The position numbers and the translations under genes were made by a program. DNA of 64,000 nucleotides, taken from assembly GCA_004352715.1 (NCBI GenBank), contig SCFE01000019.1, forward strand, positions 1,104,579 through 1,168,578. The letters run 5' to 3'. Under the pieces are notes generated by a model that saw only the letters and a program-made list of their open reading frames with translations, searched no databases and was not told the DNA's origin. The DNA comes from Hofstenia miamia (Eukaryota > Xenacoelomorpha > Acoela). This document shows, piece after piece, positions 1 through 11,639 of this stretch. Numbering within the stretch: position 1 is the stretch's first letter; every line of letters begins with the position of its first letter.

Positions 1-64
1 GAGAGTACTTCAAATTTGTCGCAGACAACCACTGAGATATTTGCTATCATACAAGAGTGTTCCT

Positions 65-253
65 CTACGCCAACACTACGGTTGGACAAGTATCACTGCA
101 GCTACAAATGGCATTGCTCTCTTCTGAATCAGTATTGATTATCTCATTCCTGCTGAAATCCTTCAAGACCAGACAAACAAACAGCCCAAGAAAAAGTCCG
201 CAGGTGACTCCAAGAATAATTATATCTACTACCTTTCCGATTGTTGATTTCAT
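65..253 (-). CDS. Possible first exon of a single-pass membrane protein
   Basis: A 62-codon reading frame begins at an ATG at 253. It encodes a short basic N-terminus, a hydrophobic segment at about residues 8-29 (VDIIILGVTCGLFLGLFVCL), then a polar stretch rich in Asp, Glu and Ser and a small Cys cluster (CSCSDTC). This is the layout of a signal anchor followed by an extracellular stem. The frame stops 65 bases from the window edge, so the rest of the gene would need a splice or would lie outside. The overlapping plus-strand frame at 57-287 has no comparable organisation. No family is recognised. It could be chance in AT-rich DNA. Confidence 0.3.
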   Translation of the reverse strand: MKSTIGKVVDIIILGVTCGLFLGLFVCLVLKDFSRNEIINTDSEESNAICSCSDTCPTVVLA

Positions 254-973
254 AATTTCTTCTACAAAGAAAAAACCTAGACCATGATACTACCTCTGTT
301 TTTAATCTTTCAGTGGATCTGTGACTTTAGCATCTGATTCGTCAGTAGTGGAAGTATTTCTCTTTGTTTGAAACCAATAATTAATGCTCTCTTATCTTCT
401 ATGATACATGATATGTTTGATCAATTCCGTCATTGCATGATAATATTGAAGTAATCTCAAAATACTTCAACAATTCTCAATTCTCCTAGTATGGTAGATT
501 CCAATATCATGAAATGGTTTCAACCATATGTACTGTTGTAAACATCAGGCTCTGTACAACAACGTGGCCTCTAATAAATTGGCTTTACCAGAACTTGGCA
601 GGAGTTTGCAAAAGCTTGTAAGTTGCTTCAAAAATATAGTGTTCACATGATTCTGAAGATCTGTATAGTCAGTTACAAAATGTTAGTAAAAATACTATAA
701 ATCTTTTAATATAAAGAAGTATTGAAATTAATACGTCAATAGGAATTCACGATTTCAAAATTTTGTGCTGCATGTGCTTTAACATTTAATGGAAACAACA
801 AAACTTTAAAACATGTTAAAGCACTACCCCATAAAAATAACAATTCTAGTAAAGTAGAGAAGCAGGTATTAACCACTTCCAACTTAACTAATAGTAAATA
901 ACTATAAACAAAACATGTGATAAAAATATTGTTTTAAAATATTCTCAGTAATTATTGTGTCTGCAATTTAAAA
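254..973. other. Unannotated AT-rich spacer
   Basis: No coding signal or repeat was recognised between the left-edge frame and the zinc-finger remnant. Confidence 0.4.
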
Positions 974-1370
974 ATGGAAGAACAATTAAAACAAAATGAT
1001 ATGATGCAATTTCAATGTGTGGAACAAGTTGTTGATCTAACATCCAATACAAGTTTAAAAGTGATCAGGTAGAACATCCTGAAAGAAAGCAGTTCAAATG
1101 TGATCAGTGTGAGTATCAATGTTCACATGCTGTAGACTGAAGCAACATCAACAAAAACATTCCGGTATAAAGCCATTTAAATGTGGTAAGTGTAGGTTTG
1201 AATCTTTGTGGCTTGATTCTTTGAAAAGGCATATGAATTTAGTGCATTCTGATTCAAATAAATTTAAATGTGAAAATTGTGATTATGAATGTTCTCTATT
1301 TGATCAGCTGTTAGAACATCAGCTTAAGCACTCTGATTGGAGGACAATCCATTGTGATAAATTAGATTGA
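974..1370 (+). pseudogene. Broken C2H2 zinc-finger gene
   Basis: The clear part, about 1089-1345, encodes three consecutive C2H2 zinc fingers of the Cys-x2-Cys ... His-x3-5-His type. Visible pieces are FKCDQCEYQCS, FKCGKCRFESLWLDSLKRH and FKCENCDYECSLFDQLLEHQ, joined by linkers such as KHSGIKP. Such proteins bind DNA or RNA as nuclear regulators. An ATG at 974 opens an acidic N-terminal stretch (MEEQLKQNDMMQFQCVEQ) that meets a stop near 1069. The zinc-finger frame is broken again near 1138 inside the first finger, so two frameshifts separate the start from the intact fingers. After the third finger the frame ends at 1370. No introns are apparent, so it may be a decayed gene, a processed copy or an isolated exon. 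Confidence 0.6.
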
Positions 1371-2014
1371 GTCAGCACAAACTGGAAGTATCAATTTGCT
1401 TGTTGGTGCAATGTGGTAAAAATTATGGAGATCGTGATACACTATTTTTGAAAAAGTGTAAGTGCTTGTCATATATTTTATTATTTTTAATGTGTAGTAT
1501 TTTTGACAATGTCTTGAGTGTCGATGTTTGCCATGTTTACAGTTCTCAGTTTTTATTATCAGCAAAACATTGTAAATATTTAGTAACAATGAGAATTTTG
1601 TAAATTTTTCATTGCACATGTTTTAGTATGTTATATATTTGATGATTTTATGGAATAAGAAATCTTTGCAAGTGTATATTCTCTCTGCAGATCTGTGCAT
1701 TTGACTCAAGAAATATGATCCTTGCAGGAGCACAAGTTGCAGTTTTTGTTTTATAATATTCTTTTACATGAATTAAGCCGGATCTGCATTTTCAAATCAG
1801 TTAGGAATCTTAACCATTCTGCACCTTTTACCTTTTACATGCGTTAATGTTTGTATTCTTTTTTTTACTTTGGATGAAGTATTGTGATTGATGATGATAA
1901 AGCTTTTCTAGTAGCATGAAAATAAGGATGTAGAAATTCACCTTTTAATTTCGTAAAATGTTCTATTTCATGTATTTTAGAGTTTTTGCACTGTTACTGG
2001 ATGAATGTTGACTA
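1371..2014. other. Unannotated spacer before the hAT element
   Basis: Short chance frames only. The tail of the zinc-finger region grades into AT-rich sequence with no recognised feature. Confidence 0.4.
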
Positions 2015-2022
2015 CTTGCTGG

Positions 2023-2560
2023 TAGAGCTGTGTGGTTATGGATTTATCCAAGGTTAACCGCAGTTAACCACAGGTAACTGCAAATAAGGTAAAAAAATTT
2101 ACAAGTTAGGGCTGTTACTGTTATAATCGAAAATTGCTAAGATTTTCTGATATCATTCTCTTCTGTCTGACAGAAATTTAACTAATTGTAGGGTTCTATT
2201 CTTCCGACAATGTCTCAAATTGCACGTTCATACTTGGGAATACCTGCTACTCAAAAGAAAAGTAATGAAAGCAACACCATCACATGCAAATGCACTTTAC
2301 TTCATGAAGATCAGGTCAATGAACTGTTTGTTATTTGGTCAGTCGAAAGAAGCCTCCCATAAATTTTGTTTGAAAGACTTTTTACATTTGTCATTCTTGT
2401 TGAAAATTATACTTAAATATTTTTTTTGGCGTTTTAATAAAACTTAGGGCAGTTACAGACGGTTAGGTTTACAAAAAAGTTGGTTACGAGCGATTACAGT
2501 TATTTGAAAAAACCAATGGTTAGGTTAAGGTCACGAAATGCTCGTAATTATACAGCTCTA
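2023..2560. mobile_element. hAT-type non-autonomous DNA transposon (538 bp)
   Basis: The ends are inverted: TAGAGCTGTGTGGTTAT at 2023 and, read inward from 2560, TAGAGCTGTATAATTAC. A perfect 8-bp direct duplication CTTGCTGG flanks the element at 2015-2022 and 2561-2568. Eight-bp target duplications are the signature of hAT transposition. Inside, at about 2207-2350 on the plus strand, a frame reads SQIARSYLGIPATQKKSNES, which resembles the C-terminal dimerisation segment of hAT transposases (IAR.YLGIPAT). The element is therefore an internally deleted autonomous hAT and not an unrelated MITE. It also carries repeated GGTTA/GTTAACC words near its left end. Confidence 0.85.
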
Positions 2561-2989
2561 CTTGCTGGTTGATTTTTCATATAGCACTCTTCTCAGTTGT
2601 ATAAGAACTAAGTAAACCCTCTCATTGATGAACAGGTAATTAGAAGGTTGATGAAATGCTCATTCCTCCTCCAATATCAGACAGTTGCACTTGATATTGA
2701 TCAAAAGGTGTAATGTATGAGCAATGCTGGAAGAACATGAGACAATTGCACTTCCTGATCAACAGACACACTCTGATTTCGTGCTGCCAGTACCACCTTC
2801 AGAAGAATAAGTAGTATGGTATGTTTTTGAAGAGATCTGTTCAATTTAGGTGGGGTTTTCTTCAGTGTATTATGACGTTTGATTCTAAGCTTAAATTTAG
2901 TACGCTATTCCCATTAAGGGAATAATTTAATATACTGTATAATGCCATTGTTTAATAAATTTAACTCATTGTAAAGAAGTGGGGTACGT

Positions 2990-3850
2990 CTTCTTTTCAT
3001 CTGTAGGTTTATCATAATGAGCTTCTTCATCAAATGATTCTTCATCTACACTCTAAATATCATTTCAATACCCAAATCATTTAATTTTTGAAAATGATCT
3101 AATACAACAATTTCAATATCCTTAATTGTACATTTAATATTTTTGAAAATACATTTTTGCCATAATCTAACTTATAATTGTTATCAGGTACAATTTTTAA
3201 AATTTAAAAATGACCTGACCATTTGTGATCTAATTTACGAACTTGTTTCTTATCAGTTGTAATGCCTGGCATAAATACATAAACACTGTCTTCTATCTCA
3301 TGATTTTTACCGTAAATTCTGTTGTTGAAATTTCATATTTTCAAATAGCACTTTTATTCGTGAATCATTTCATGATCTGAATTTAAATTCTTTGAGATCT
3401 TCGAATATATTTATCAACAGGTTGAATACCATAACATAATTTTTAGATAGTGCAGTTGTAGCTTCATGTCCAAACATAGCTTTAAATGGAGAAACACCTG
3501 TAGTGCTATGCACAGACGTATTATAAAAGTATTCTACTTTTTTAATAACTTTCCGGCATTGTTTACAGCCAATACGAGAAGTAAGTGCACACATTAATTT
3601 TAGTAAAGATTTGTTTGTTCTTTCTGCCATATGCAGTCGCGGCCACTGGGTTAGCATCACTTCAGTATTAATATAATAATTTGTATACAAAACATCTTTA
3701 TTCTTGCCCATTCTTAACAATTGATATGTTTTGCGTATGCATTTAATTTATTTACATGTTTTATATTTTGCTTTATTCTCACTGGCAGAACATAAATCAT
3801 GCCACTCATTATCCAATTCACCTGCAATTATAATGAATTGCTTCCATGAG
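2990..3850 (-). pseudogene. Retroelement-type integrase fragment (Gypsy/Ginger-like)
   Basis: The longest open piece (3720-3370) contains AERTNKSLLKLMCAL and then YFYNTSVHSTTGVSPFKAMFG. These match the end of the rve integrase core: the catalytic Glu of the ER.N motif, followed by the 'N..vH..tG.sPf...fG' motif. Downstream on the same strand, about 3300-3200 in another frame, is KLDHKWSGHFxILKI, like the post-integrase segment that follows many Gypsy and Ginger integrases. The first two catalytic acids would lie further upstream, towards or inside the 1-kb gap. Frameshifts and stops show it is dead. KRBA2/Ginger-type and Polinton integrases are alternatives to Gypsy. Confidence 0.6.
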
Positions 3851-3885
3851 TGAAAATATACTTTTAGCATTATGTGATGCTAGAT

Positions 3886-4885
3886 NNNNNNNNNNNNNNN
3901 NNNNNNNNNNNNNNNNNNNNNNNNNNNNNNNNNNNNNNNNNNNNNNNNNNNNNNNNNNNNNNNNNNNNNNNNNNNNNNNNNNNNNNNNNNNNNNNNNNNN
4001 NNNNNNNNNNNNNNNNNNNNNNNNNNNNNNNNNNNNNNNNNNNNNNNNNNNNNNNNNNNNNNNNNNNNNNNNNNNNNNNNNNNNNNNNNNNNNNNNNNNN
4101 NNNNNNNNNNNNNNNNNNNNNNNNNNNNNNNNNNNNNNNNNNNNNNNNNNNNNNNNNNNNNNNNNNNNNNNNNNNNNNNNNNNNNNNNNNNNNNNNNNNN
4201 NNNNNNNNNNNNNNNNNNNNNNNNNNNNNNNNNNNNNNNNNNNNNNNNNNNNNNNNNNNNNNNNNNNNNNNNNNNNNNNNNNNNNNNNNNNNNNNNNNNN
4301 NNNNNNNNNNNNNNNNNNNNNNNNNNNNNNNNNNNNNNNNNNNNNNNNNNNNNNNNNNNNNNNNNNNNNNNNNNNNNNNNNNNNNNNNNNNNNNNNNNNN
4401 NNNNNNNNNNNNNNNNNNNNNNNNNNNNNNNNNNNNNNNNNNNNNNNNNNNNNNNNNNNNNNNNNNNNNNNNNNNNNNNNNNNNNNNNNNNNNNNNNNNN
4501 NNNNNNNNNNNNNNNNNNNNNNNNNNNNNNNNNNNNNNNNNNNNNNNNNNNNNNNNNNNNNNNNNNNNNNNNNNNNNNNNNNNNNNNNNNNNNNNNNNNN
4601 NNNNNNNNNNNNNNNNNNNNNNNNNNNNNNNNNNNNNNNNNNNNNNNNNNNNNNNNNNNNNNNNNNNNNNNNNNNNNNNNNNNNNNNNNNNNNNNNNNNN
4701 NNNNNNNNNNNNNNNNNNNNNNNNNNNNNNNNNNNNNNNNNNNNNNNNNNNNNNNNNNNNNNNNNNNNNNNNNNNNNNNNNNNNNNNNNNNNNNNNNNNN
4801 NNNNNNNNNNNNNNNNNNNNNNNNNNNNNNNNNNNNNNNNNNNNNNNNNNNNNNNNNNNNNNNNNNNNNNNNNNNNNNNNNNNNN
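3886..4885. other. Assembly gap, 1000 N
   Basis: Exactly 1000 undetermined bases, a default-sized gap, directly upstream of the integrase fragment. Reading frames drawn across it are meaningless. Confidence 0.99.
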
Positions 4886-5449
4886 GATTGATATGTCTCT
4901 GGAGTCGCATAGCACCACTTCAGGTTTTGACCCTGTCTTCCATCTACCACTCTCTATCTAAATGAGTTGTTGTTAGTTAAGCATTCAGGAAAGCTAATGT
5001 TTATTAATTTAAGTTAATTAAACAAACACTCAGCCAAAAGGAGAGAAATAGGAACTTGCCAAACTTAATGGTCATATACACTATGAAAAGTAATAAGTTA
5101 CTCTTGACTAAGTATGGGTATTGGATTGGCAAGAATCTACAATAACCACATAAAAACAAAACCATTAATGTTTCAAAATATGAATATAAAATAAAGAATA
5201 GTCAAATTTAATTGTATGTACGTCTTCCTTCTCATTTTTGAAAGTTTATACTAATACTGTCATGAAGTTTGCATTTTGTTGGTGATGGTTGAATTTATTC
5301 AACATGTAAGCTATTTTTGCATTTCAATAAGTTAATATTACTAACTTTTGCAAAATAAATTATTAAATCTAGGTTTTAGTTCATATTCAGTATGCTTCAT
5401 CATGAGCTTTTTATGCAATAGACAACAACATGTCAAATTAGGTTAAACA
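4886..5449. other. Unannotated AT-rich spacer
   Basis: No gene, repeat boundary or RNA recognised. Confidence 0.35.
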
Positions 5450-6400
5450 TTATCTAGTTTTTTAGGTACCATATGTAGTGTTCCTCAAGGTACTGAGTTA
5501 GGTCCTTTACTTTTTGTGCTATATGTCAATGATATGTCTGATCATATAAATTCAACTACTTTATATCAATACATGTCTCCTGAATACTGCAAAAAATTCA
5601 TTTATTTTGAGTAAACTATTACAAAAAGATGCAGAGTCACTCACAAATTATTTTTCAGAAAACAAATTAAAAATAAATATTGACAAAACTCAATTTATAG
5701 TATTTACTCCTATTGATAATGCAATGTCACAATTACTCTCAAAATTGACAACACCACATCAAAAAAATTGGTAAGTTATTTAGGTGTAGAAATCAATGCT
5801 AACCTTAATTTTTCAATTTTTTTTCTGCTAAATTTAAAAAATGGCATCCAGTGTTAAACTGCTCTATCAAGTTTGGGAAATTGGTAATAACTATCATAAA
5901 CAAGTAGTCAATGCTTTTGTGCTCAGAAAATTTCAATATTTCAGTTTCCTATTTCAAAATCTAAGTGTTTCTCAATGAAAATCTCTAGCTAAAATTTATA
6001 ATTTGACTTCAAGAACAATAAAATTTATTCCAAAGCATGCATCCATCTCCTCTCTACACAATGAATTTAATAATATGGGTCCCATACACACTATTCAATC
6101 CCAAACCATGTGCATCATGTATTAATATGTTAACCAATGCAAATCACTTCATTTTCTGAATGACTACCTAAAATTAAGCAATCAAACTAAAAAGTACCAC
6201 AGTATTTCAAAAAGCAAAAGCTGATATTCCCTGAATGCATCCCAACAATGGAACTCTCTACACCTATTCATAAGGAATGCAAAGTCTTATAAGAATTTCA
6301 AAAGCAGGTTTAAAATTTTTTTGTTAAGGGTGCAAAAAATGCAAGGAGATGAAAGCACATTTACTGATTACATATATATCTAACTAACAATATGCAAATG
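5450..6400 (+). pseudogene. LINE (Jockey/CR1-like) RT and C-terminal remnant
   Basis: Around 5471-5585 the plus strand reads SSVPQGTELGPLLFVLYVND, the conserved 'PQG..LGPLLF..YVND' block of non-LTR reverse transcriptase. It is followed by a damaged equivalent of the Y-A-D-D box (LYQYMS). Further on, in changing frames, are NYFSENKLKINIDKTQFIVF and VSYLGVEINANLNF (thumb region), and near the 3' end WNSLHLFIRNAKSYKNFKSR, typical of LINE C-termini. Several stops and frameshifts show long-dead sequence. The family is probably the same as the copies at 6536-6900 and, inverted, 55930-56905. Confidence 0.65.
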
Positions 6401-7259
6401 AGTGCTCATTTTTCTTCTAGTGGTTTATAATATTTTGCAAAATTTTATATTATATATATATATATATTTGTAGTTTATAGATTTTGTATTGTATTATTTT
6501 CTTTTTATACATTTGTACAAGCAAGAAATAATAAATTGCTTTTGACTCTTATTATTGTGATTGCAGCTTTTGCATTTCTCAATATTAATAAGGCCTGTAA
6601 TTCAATGAATTTTGGAATTTTACAGTCAAAATTGCTCAATCAAGGGCTTACCAAGCAGCAACTAAATTTATACTTAGTTCTTAAAGTAATTGTAAGCAAA
6701 GAGTTAAAATGGATAGAATCTATTCAAACTATGTCAGAAAGAATTTAGGCATTCCACAAGTTACTGTACTAGGACCAATAGTGTTTTCTCCTTATGTCAA
6801 TGATATTTCCAAAACAATTCCCAATGGAACTATACATCAATATGCTGATGATACATGTGTAGTGTGTACTAAGAATGTTTTTATTAGTTGCTAAGCTCCA
6901 CATAAATCTGTACATTTTAATTTTTACTTAATGTGACAGTCTATGGAAGTTGGTTTAATAAATTCATTTTTTATAAGGGATTCATAAAAAATTTTTGTTC
7001 TAAAACTGTAGTTTATACCTATTTTCAAACCTTCTGAATATACTGGCAGTATTAAATTTTAGATTTAAACAATCCTTGCTTTGCATTTTGATGAAATAAG
7101 ATTAATAGTGAATGAATTTATGAAGCAAAAGCAATTTTGTCAGATAGATTTCCAATTTGCTCTTTTGATATTGTTTTAGCAAATTTTTTGCACAGGTTAG
7201 TTAAAATGAAAGTTTGTTTCTTTGTGTGTTTACAAATTATTGCCTGTTTGCTTTAAATA
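6263..7259. repeat. 997-bp direct duplication, copy 1 (likely assembly artefact)
   Basis: This block reappears at 7261-8257 with an offset of 998. The copies look identical base for base, including the chance frames. Only the single N at 7260 separates them. A perfect tandem copy across a one-base gap is the usual trace of two overlapping contigs that were not merged. Confidence 0.9.
6536..6900 (+). pseudogene. LINE reverse transcriptase fragment with QYADDT
   Basis: Two overlapping frames together cover RT palm motifs: FAFLNINKACNSMNFGILQS (a decayed 'D..KAFDs..H.iL' block), then NLGIPQVTVLGPIVFSPYVN and HQYADDTCVV, the catalytic Tyr-Ala-Asp-Asp box. A frameshift near 6709-6745 separates the halves, and the first catalytic Asp of 'KAFD' is changed to Asn (KACN). 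The whole segment lies inside the 997-bp block that is repeated at 7261-8257. Confidence 0.7.
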
Positions 7260-7260
7260 N

Positions 7261-8257
7261 CCTATTCATAAGGAATGCAAAGTCTTATAAGAATTTCAAA
7301 AGCAGGTTTAAAATTTTTTTGTTAAGGGTGCAAAAAATGCAAGGAGATGAAAGCACATTTACTGATTACATATATATCTAACTAACAATATGCAAATGAG
7401 TGCTCATTTTTCTTCTAGTGGTTTATAATATTTTGCAAAATTTTATATTATATATATATATATATTTGTAGTTTATAGATTTTGTATTGTATTATTTTCT
7501 TTTTATACATTTGTACAAGCAAGAAATAATAAATTGCTTTTGACTCTTATTATTGTGATTGCAGCTTTTGCATTTCTCAATATTAATAAGGCCTGTAATT
7601 CAATGAATTTTGGAATTTTACAGTCAAAATTGCTCAATCAAGGGCTTACCAAGCAGCAACTAAATTTATACTTAGTTCTTAAAGTAATTGTAAGCAAAGA
7701 GTTAAAATGGATAGAATCTATTCAAACTATGTCAGAAAGAATTTAGGCATTCCACAAGTTACTGTACTAGGACCAATAGTGTTTTCTCCTTATGTCAATG
7801 ATATTTCCAAAACAATTCCCAATGGAACTATACATCAATATGCTGATGATACATGTGTAGTGTGTACTAAGAATGTTTTTATTAGTTGCTAAGCTCCACA
7901 TAAATCTGTACATTTTAATTTTTACTTAATGTGACAGTCTATGGAAGTTGGTTTAATAAATTCATTTTTTATAAGGGATTCATAAAAAATTTTTGTTCTA
8001 AAACTGTAGTTTATACCTATTTTCAAACCTTCTGAATATACTGGCAGTATTAAATTTTAGATTTAAACAATCCTTGCTTTGCATTTTGATGAAATAAGAT
8101 TAATAGTGAATGAATTTATGAAGCAAAAGCAATTTTGTCAGATAGATTTCCAATTTGCTCTTTTGATATTGTTTTAGCAAATTTTTTGCACAGGTTAGTT
8201 AAAATGAAAGTTTGTTTCTTTGTGTGTTTACAAATTATTGCCTGTTTGCTTTAAATA
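7261..8257. repeat. 997-bp direct duplication, copy 2 (with LINE RT fragment)
   Basis: Identical to 6263-7259. It carries the same LINE RT fragment at 7534-7892 (PQVTVLGPIVF, QYADDT). It should not be counted as a second insertion until the N join at 7260 is resolved. Confidence 0.9.
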
Positions 8258-8748
8258 AAATAGTAGTGTTTTTCAAATTTTCAAATATTATGCAAGTGCA
8301 TTCAACCCAAAAGTTGAATGTGCAGGCTATGATATTTTGGGATTCATTTTTATTTTGAAGTAAATGATCAAAATCTAGTGTAAAAATGAATAATATTTCT
8401 TAATCTCTTTTTTATAAATTTCATACCTTTTCAAAATTAGTTTAATGCAAATACATTTTACTTTAGAAGTTTTCCCAAAAACCCTACATAAAAAATATCC
8501 ATAAATGCAATTACTAACACAAATAGACTCAGTTTTTGAAGTATTTCCTAGTCACTTGAAAAATTGCAAGGGCCATATTTTTTTCAGTGAGAGTTATCTT
8601 TATAAGTCTATAATATTCATATAAAATTCAGCCTCTGTTCCTATGTAAAATTTTTTGTGCCATAAAATTGCTTTGATATAAATTCCATAAGCTTACTTGG
8701 CATGGAAAGTTAATATCACTCATATTTAGAAAAGAAATTAAAAATTGT
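8258..8748. other. Unannotated AT-rich spacer
   Basis: Nothing recognised apart from AT-rich sequence following the duplicated block. Confidence 0.35.
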
Positions 8749-9145
8749 TTTTTCAATCTACTAAAATTGTAAAATTTATGTCACATTCAATACTTTGCGA
8801 GACTTTTTTCATAATACAACTAAGAAAGCAACTAATGTTGCTATTTTGGCTGTGAAGGTAAAGAGATATATAATTGATTGCAATACATTCTGCAGTACAA
8901 AACTGAAATAAAAGTACAGATAGTTTTTTAAATTCAATATTCATATTCAATGAATAAAGTGAGCAATTGTGAAATTTATTTCACATTCAATACTTTGTGA
9001 GAATTTTTCATAATACACCTAAGAAAGAAACTAATGTTGCTATTTTAGCTGTGAAGCTAAAGAATTATATAATTGATTGCAATATATGCAGCAATACAAA
9101 ACTAAAATGAAAGTACAGATAGTTTTTTCAATTCAATAATTCTAA
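8749..9145. repeat. Imperfect tandem duplication, about 205 bp x 2
   Basis: Copy 1 (about 8749-8945) and copy 2 (about 8955-9145) share CACATTCAATACTTTG, CTAATGTTGCTATTTT, TATATAATTGATTGCAATA and GAAAGTACAGATAGTTTTTT-like blocks in the same order, with scattered substitutions and small indels. Unlike the 997-bp repeat, this one has clearly diverged and is a real old duplication. No coding content. Confidence 0.75.
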
Positions 9146-9239
9146 ATTTTCTCAGTTGGAAAAAGGCTCAAAAGGCAATCAAAGCAAGCCTTTTGAGCAT
9201 GTCTTTTAAATTACATAGACCTCTTGATCACTAATGTAA

Positions 9240-10140
9240 AGAATGCACCAAAACCACTCCTCCAACTTGTACACCTTTTTGACTTCCTCAATCTTATCCC
9301 TACTGCTTGTCTACAAACAATTCCCATCCATACACTTACATCCAGTCATTGTCACTGCCACACAGTTTCCTAATAGAAACTCCATCCCTGAATCTCTGAT
9401 TGCTTCTCTAATATCTTTCCTTGAACTAGCATACATCTTCAGGTCATCCATGTACAATGGGTGCCTCACTGCTTTACCATTCTTCTCCAATGTATACCCT
9501 ATACCTGTCTCCTTTAACTTTTCTGTGATACGGATTAAGCTAACTACAATATTAGTGGTGCTAAGCTGTCTCTCTGAAATATGGCCTGCCTAAGTCACAA
9601 CCTGTGCCTGTCTATCTCAGTCTGCCACTTTCCCATTTCCCTCTCTAGAAGTTCCACCCATTTCTGTGAAATTCCATTGGACTCTAGGATCCTCAATACC
9701 CACCTAGTTTATATGCTGTCATATGACTTGCTGAATCTATCCATGCCATTACTAAGTTTGTTTTTATTCTACTACAAATCTCCACCACTGCTTGGTTTAA
9801 TGTCTATTAACAACTGATATTTGCATCCTCTTTCTTTTTAATATATCCACTTTGGTCATCTTGTATCAACCTGTTGTCTTCTAAGAATAATTCCAGCCTA
9901 CTTGAAGTCACAGAATTTAGCAATTTCCAAGTTGTTGGCAGACATGTTATTGGCCTGAGGTTCTTTGCCTCAGACCATTTTTGGGTCATTCTGTATCAAA
10001 AATGTCCTACCTACCACCATCTACTCTGGACACCCACTCACCACACACTTCCACAATGCTACTGCTAGTGTCTTATGAAGCCTTGTGAACTTCTTCAACC
10101 AATACCCATGTACGTCATCTCTCTCTGGCGCCTTTCAAGG
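9240..10140 (-). pseudogene. LINE reverse transcriptase fragment of the REL-endonuclease type
   Basis: On the minus strand at 9989-9807 the frame contains NLRPITCLPTTWKLLNSVTS, followed by EDNRLIQDDQSGYIKK. This matches the 'RPI.clpt..K.lts' fingers motif of non-LTR RTs. Further downstream, 9593-9243 read in reverse gives LKETGIGYTLEKNGKAVRHP and then LYMDDLKMYASS, where YMDD is the catalytic box (about 9434-9451). The 'Y-M-D-D-L-K' form and the spacing fit LINEs carrying a C-terminal restriction-like endonuclease, the family whose 3' end is seen at 45074-45895. Stops and frameshifts are frequent. The plus-strand frames here are antisense shadows. Confidence 0.65.
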
Positions 10141-10899
10141 GGCTAAAAGTATTTCTATTTGACTGCAAATTTACCAGAAATGCAAAACAACATGTTCAAT
10201 AATTGTTATTGTTATAATATCTGTTCTTCTTACGGAATCTATAATTTAATTGTAGTAGTATAATAATTGCAAAATCTTTTGTGATTTGCATAGGAATGTC
10301 TCTAAGCAGAATTGTTGTCTGGAGAATGCTGTTACTTCACATCTTTTTGATTCTTGAAATATTATGAAATTTTAAGTTGAAAATTTGCAATATTGTGAAA
10401 AAAACAAAATTATTTATTAAAATATTCTTGAAAATGACAATGTTTACCATAGTTTCTTTAGCTTTGGTTTTATTGCTCTGTTATTGTAAGTCAGCTATTG
10501 CTTATGTAATTGTCAAAGAATAAACAGGCTTATACCTTAAGTTAACTCTCATGCCATAAAATACAAGTAAAGCAAGTGTGTCACATGTTTCCATGAGAAA
10601 TATTACAATAAATAAAACGTTTGTTCATGACCAATTAAGTTGCTCACATCATCAAATCATTTGTGGCATTTTAATACAGTATTAATTAATTGAGCTGTTG
10701 ATTAATGCCAAAATTTTATAATGTTGTAGTTTATTCAGTCATATTTCAAGATATAGGAAACGTATTTTTTTAGGTCTCTAAAGTATTAAAAACATAGTCT
10801 TGATTAGGTATTAGTAATAGTGAATTTGCGACAATCAATATGAAAAACATTAAAATACAATTCCATTAAAAACTTACTTTACAATATTGAAAAAAGAAG
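10141..10899. other. Unannotated AT-rich spacer
   Basis: No coding or structural feature recognised. Confidence 0.35.
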
Positions 10900-10919
10900 A
10901 ATTTAAGAAATTACATTAT

Positions 10920-11370
10920 ATAGACGAGAGCGCCACGTAGATAAATGCTGACAGTGAAAATTACGACATTACCTCAGAAAATGATTATCCAATTAAAATA
11001 TTACGGCTGAAAAATATATAGTAATAATTATATAATATAAAAGCTATTTTGGCAAACTGTTCAACGGCAATTTTAAACATCTTGCCAAAGCGCGTTAAAA
11101 GGTGAGCCATAATTCCAATTTCATTTCTCACAAGTTAATTTGTATTGTTTTATACGGGTTGCGATTTCACTTTCCATTAAACAGCAATATGGATGGACAT
11201 GGCGGAGTCTATTAGAAAAAATATTTAATTGCTTGCTGGTCTTTACTCTGGACACGCCATGGCGGCGACTTTGAAGTCTTTTGTTTAATATTCTGTTCTG
11301 TCTGGAATGTCGGACAAGAGGGGATTGAGCCGTCCAGAATCTATTATCTTGTTATATAGTTTCTTATCTG
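10920..11370 (+). promoter_or_regulatory. GC/CpG-richer patch with two strong-context ATGs
   Basis: In an otherwise AT-rich window this stretch carries many CpGs (GACGAGAGCGCCACGTAG, AAAGCGCGTTAAAAGG, GGCGGCGAC). It has two ATGs in good animal initiation context: ACATGGCGGAGTC near 11201, giving MAESIRKNI and a stop, and GCCATGGCGGCGACTTTG near 11259, giving MAATLKSFV and a stop. Both short frames could be first exons cut by splicing. No downstream coding exon was found to connect to them, so this is only a candidate transcription start region. Confidence 0.25.
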
Positions 11371-11639
11371 GTCATTCAATTTCCTGTGCAATCGGCGTAA
11401 ATTCATATATTTGATTAAGTCTAACAGCTTTCCTCTGAACATAGTTTTTAGTGAAGGTTAGAATATAACCACAAAACCCTAATAGTTTGTCATTGGGGTT
11501 ACAACCAGGAACCCTAAATGCTATACAAATGTCGTTAAGATGAAATTTTGAACAGCAAAGACAAATGCAAGTTAGCAGGAATGGGGTGCCCATTCTTCTT
11601 CCATTCAATCTTTTGAAATTTAGTAAAACCTTAATGTTT

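Noticed and set aside
3818-4965. Frames of 346-371 codons on both strands
   Set aside because: They are almost entirely the 1000-N gap. Only a few real residues exist at each end.
9243-9817. Plus-strand frames of 116 and 78 codons
   Set aside because: Antisense of the minus-strand LINE RT with a YMDD box.
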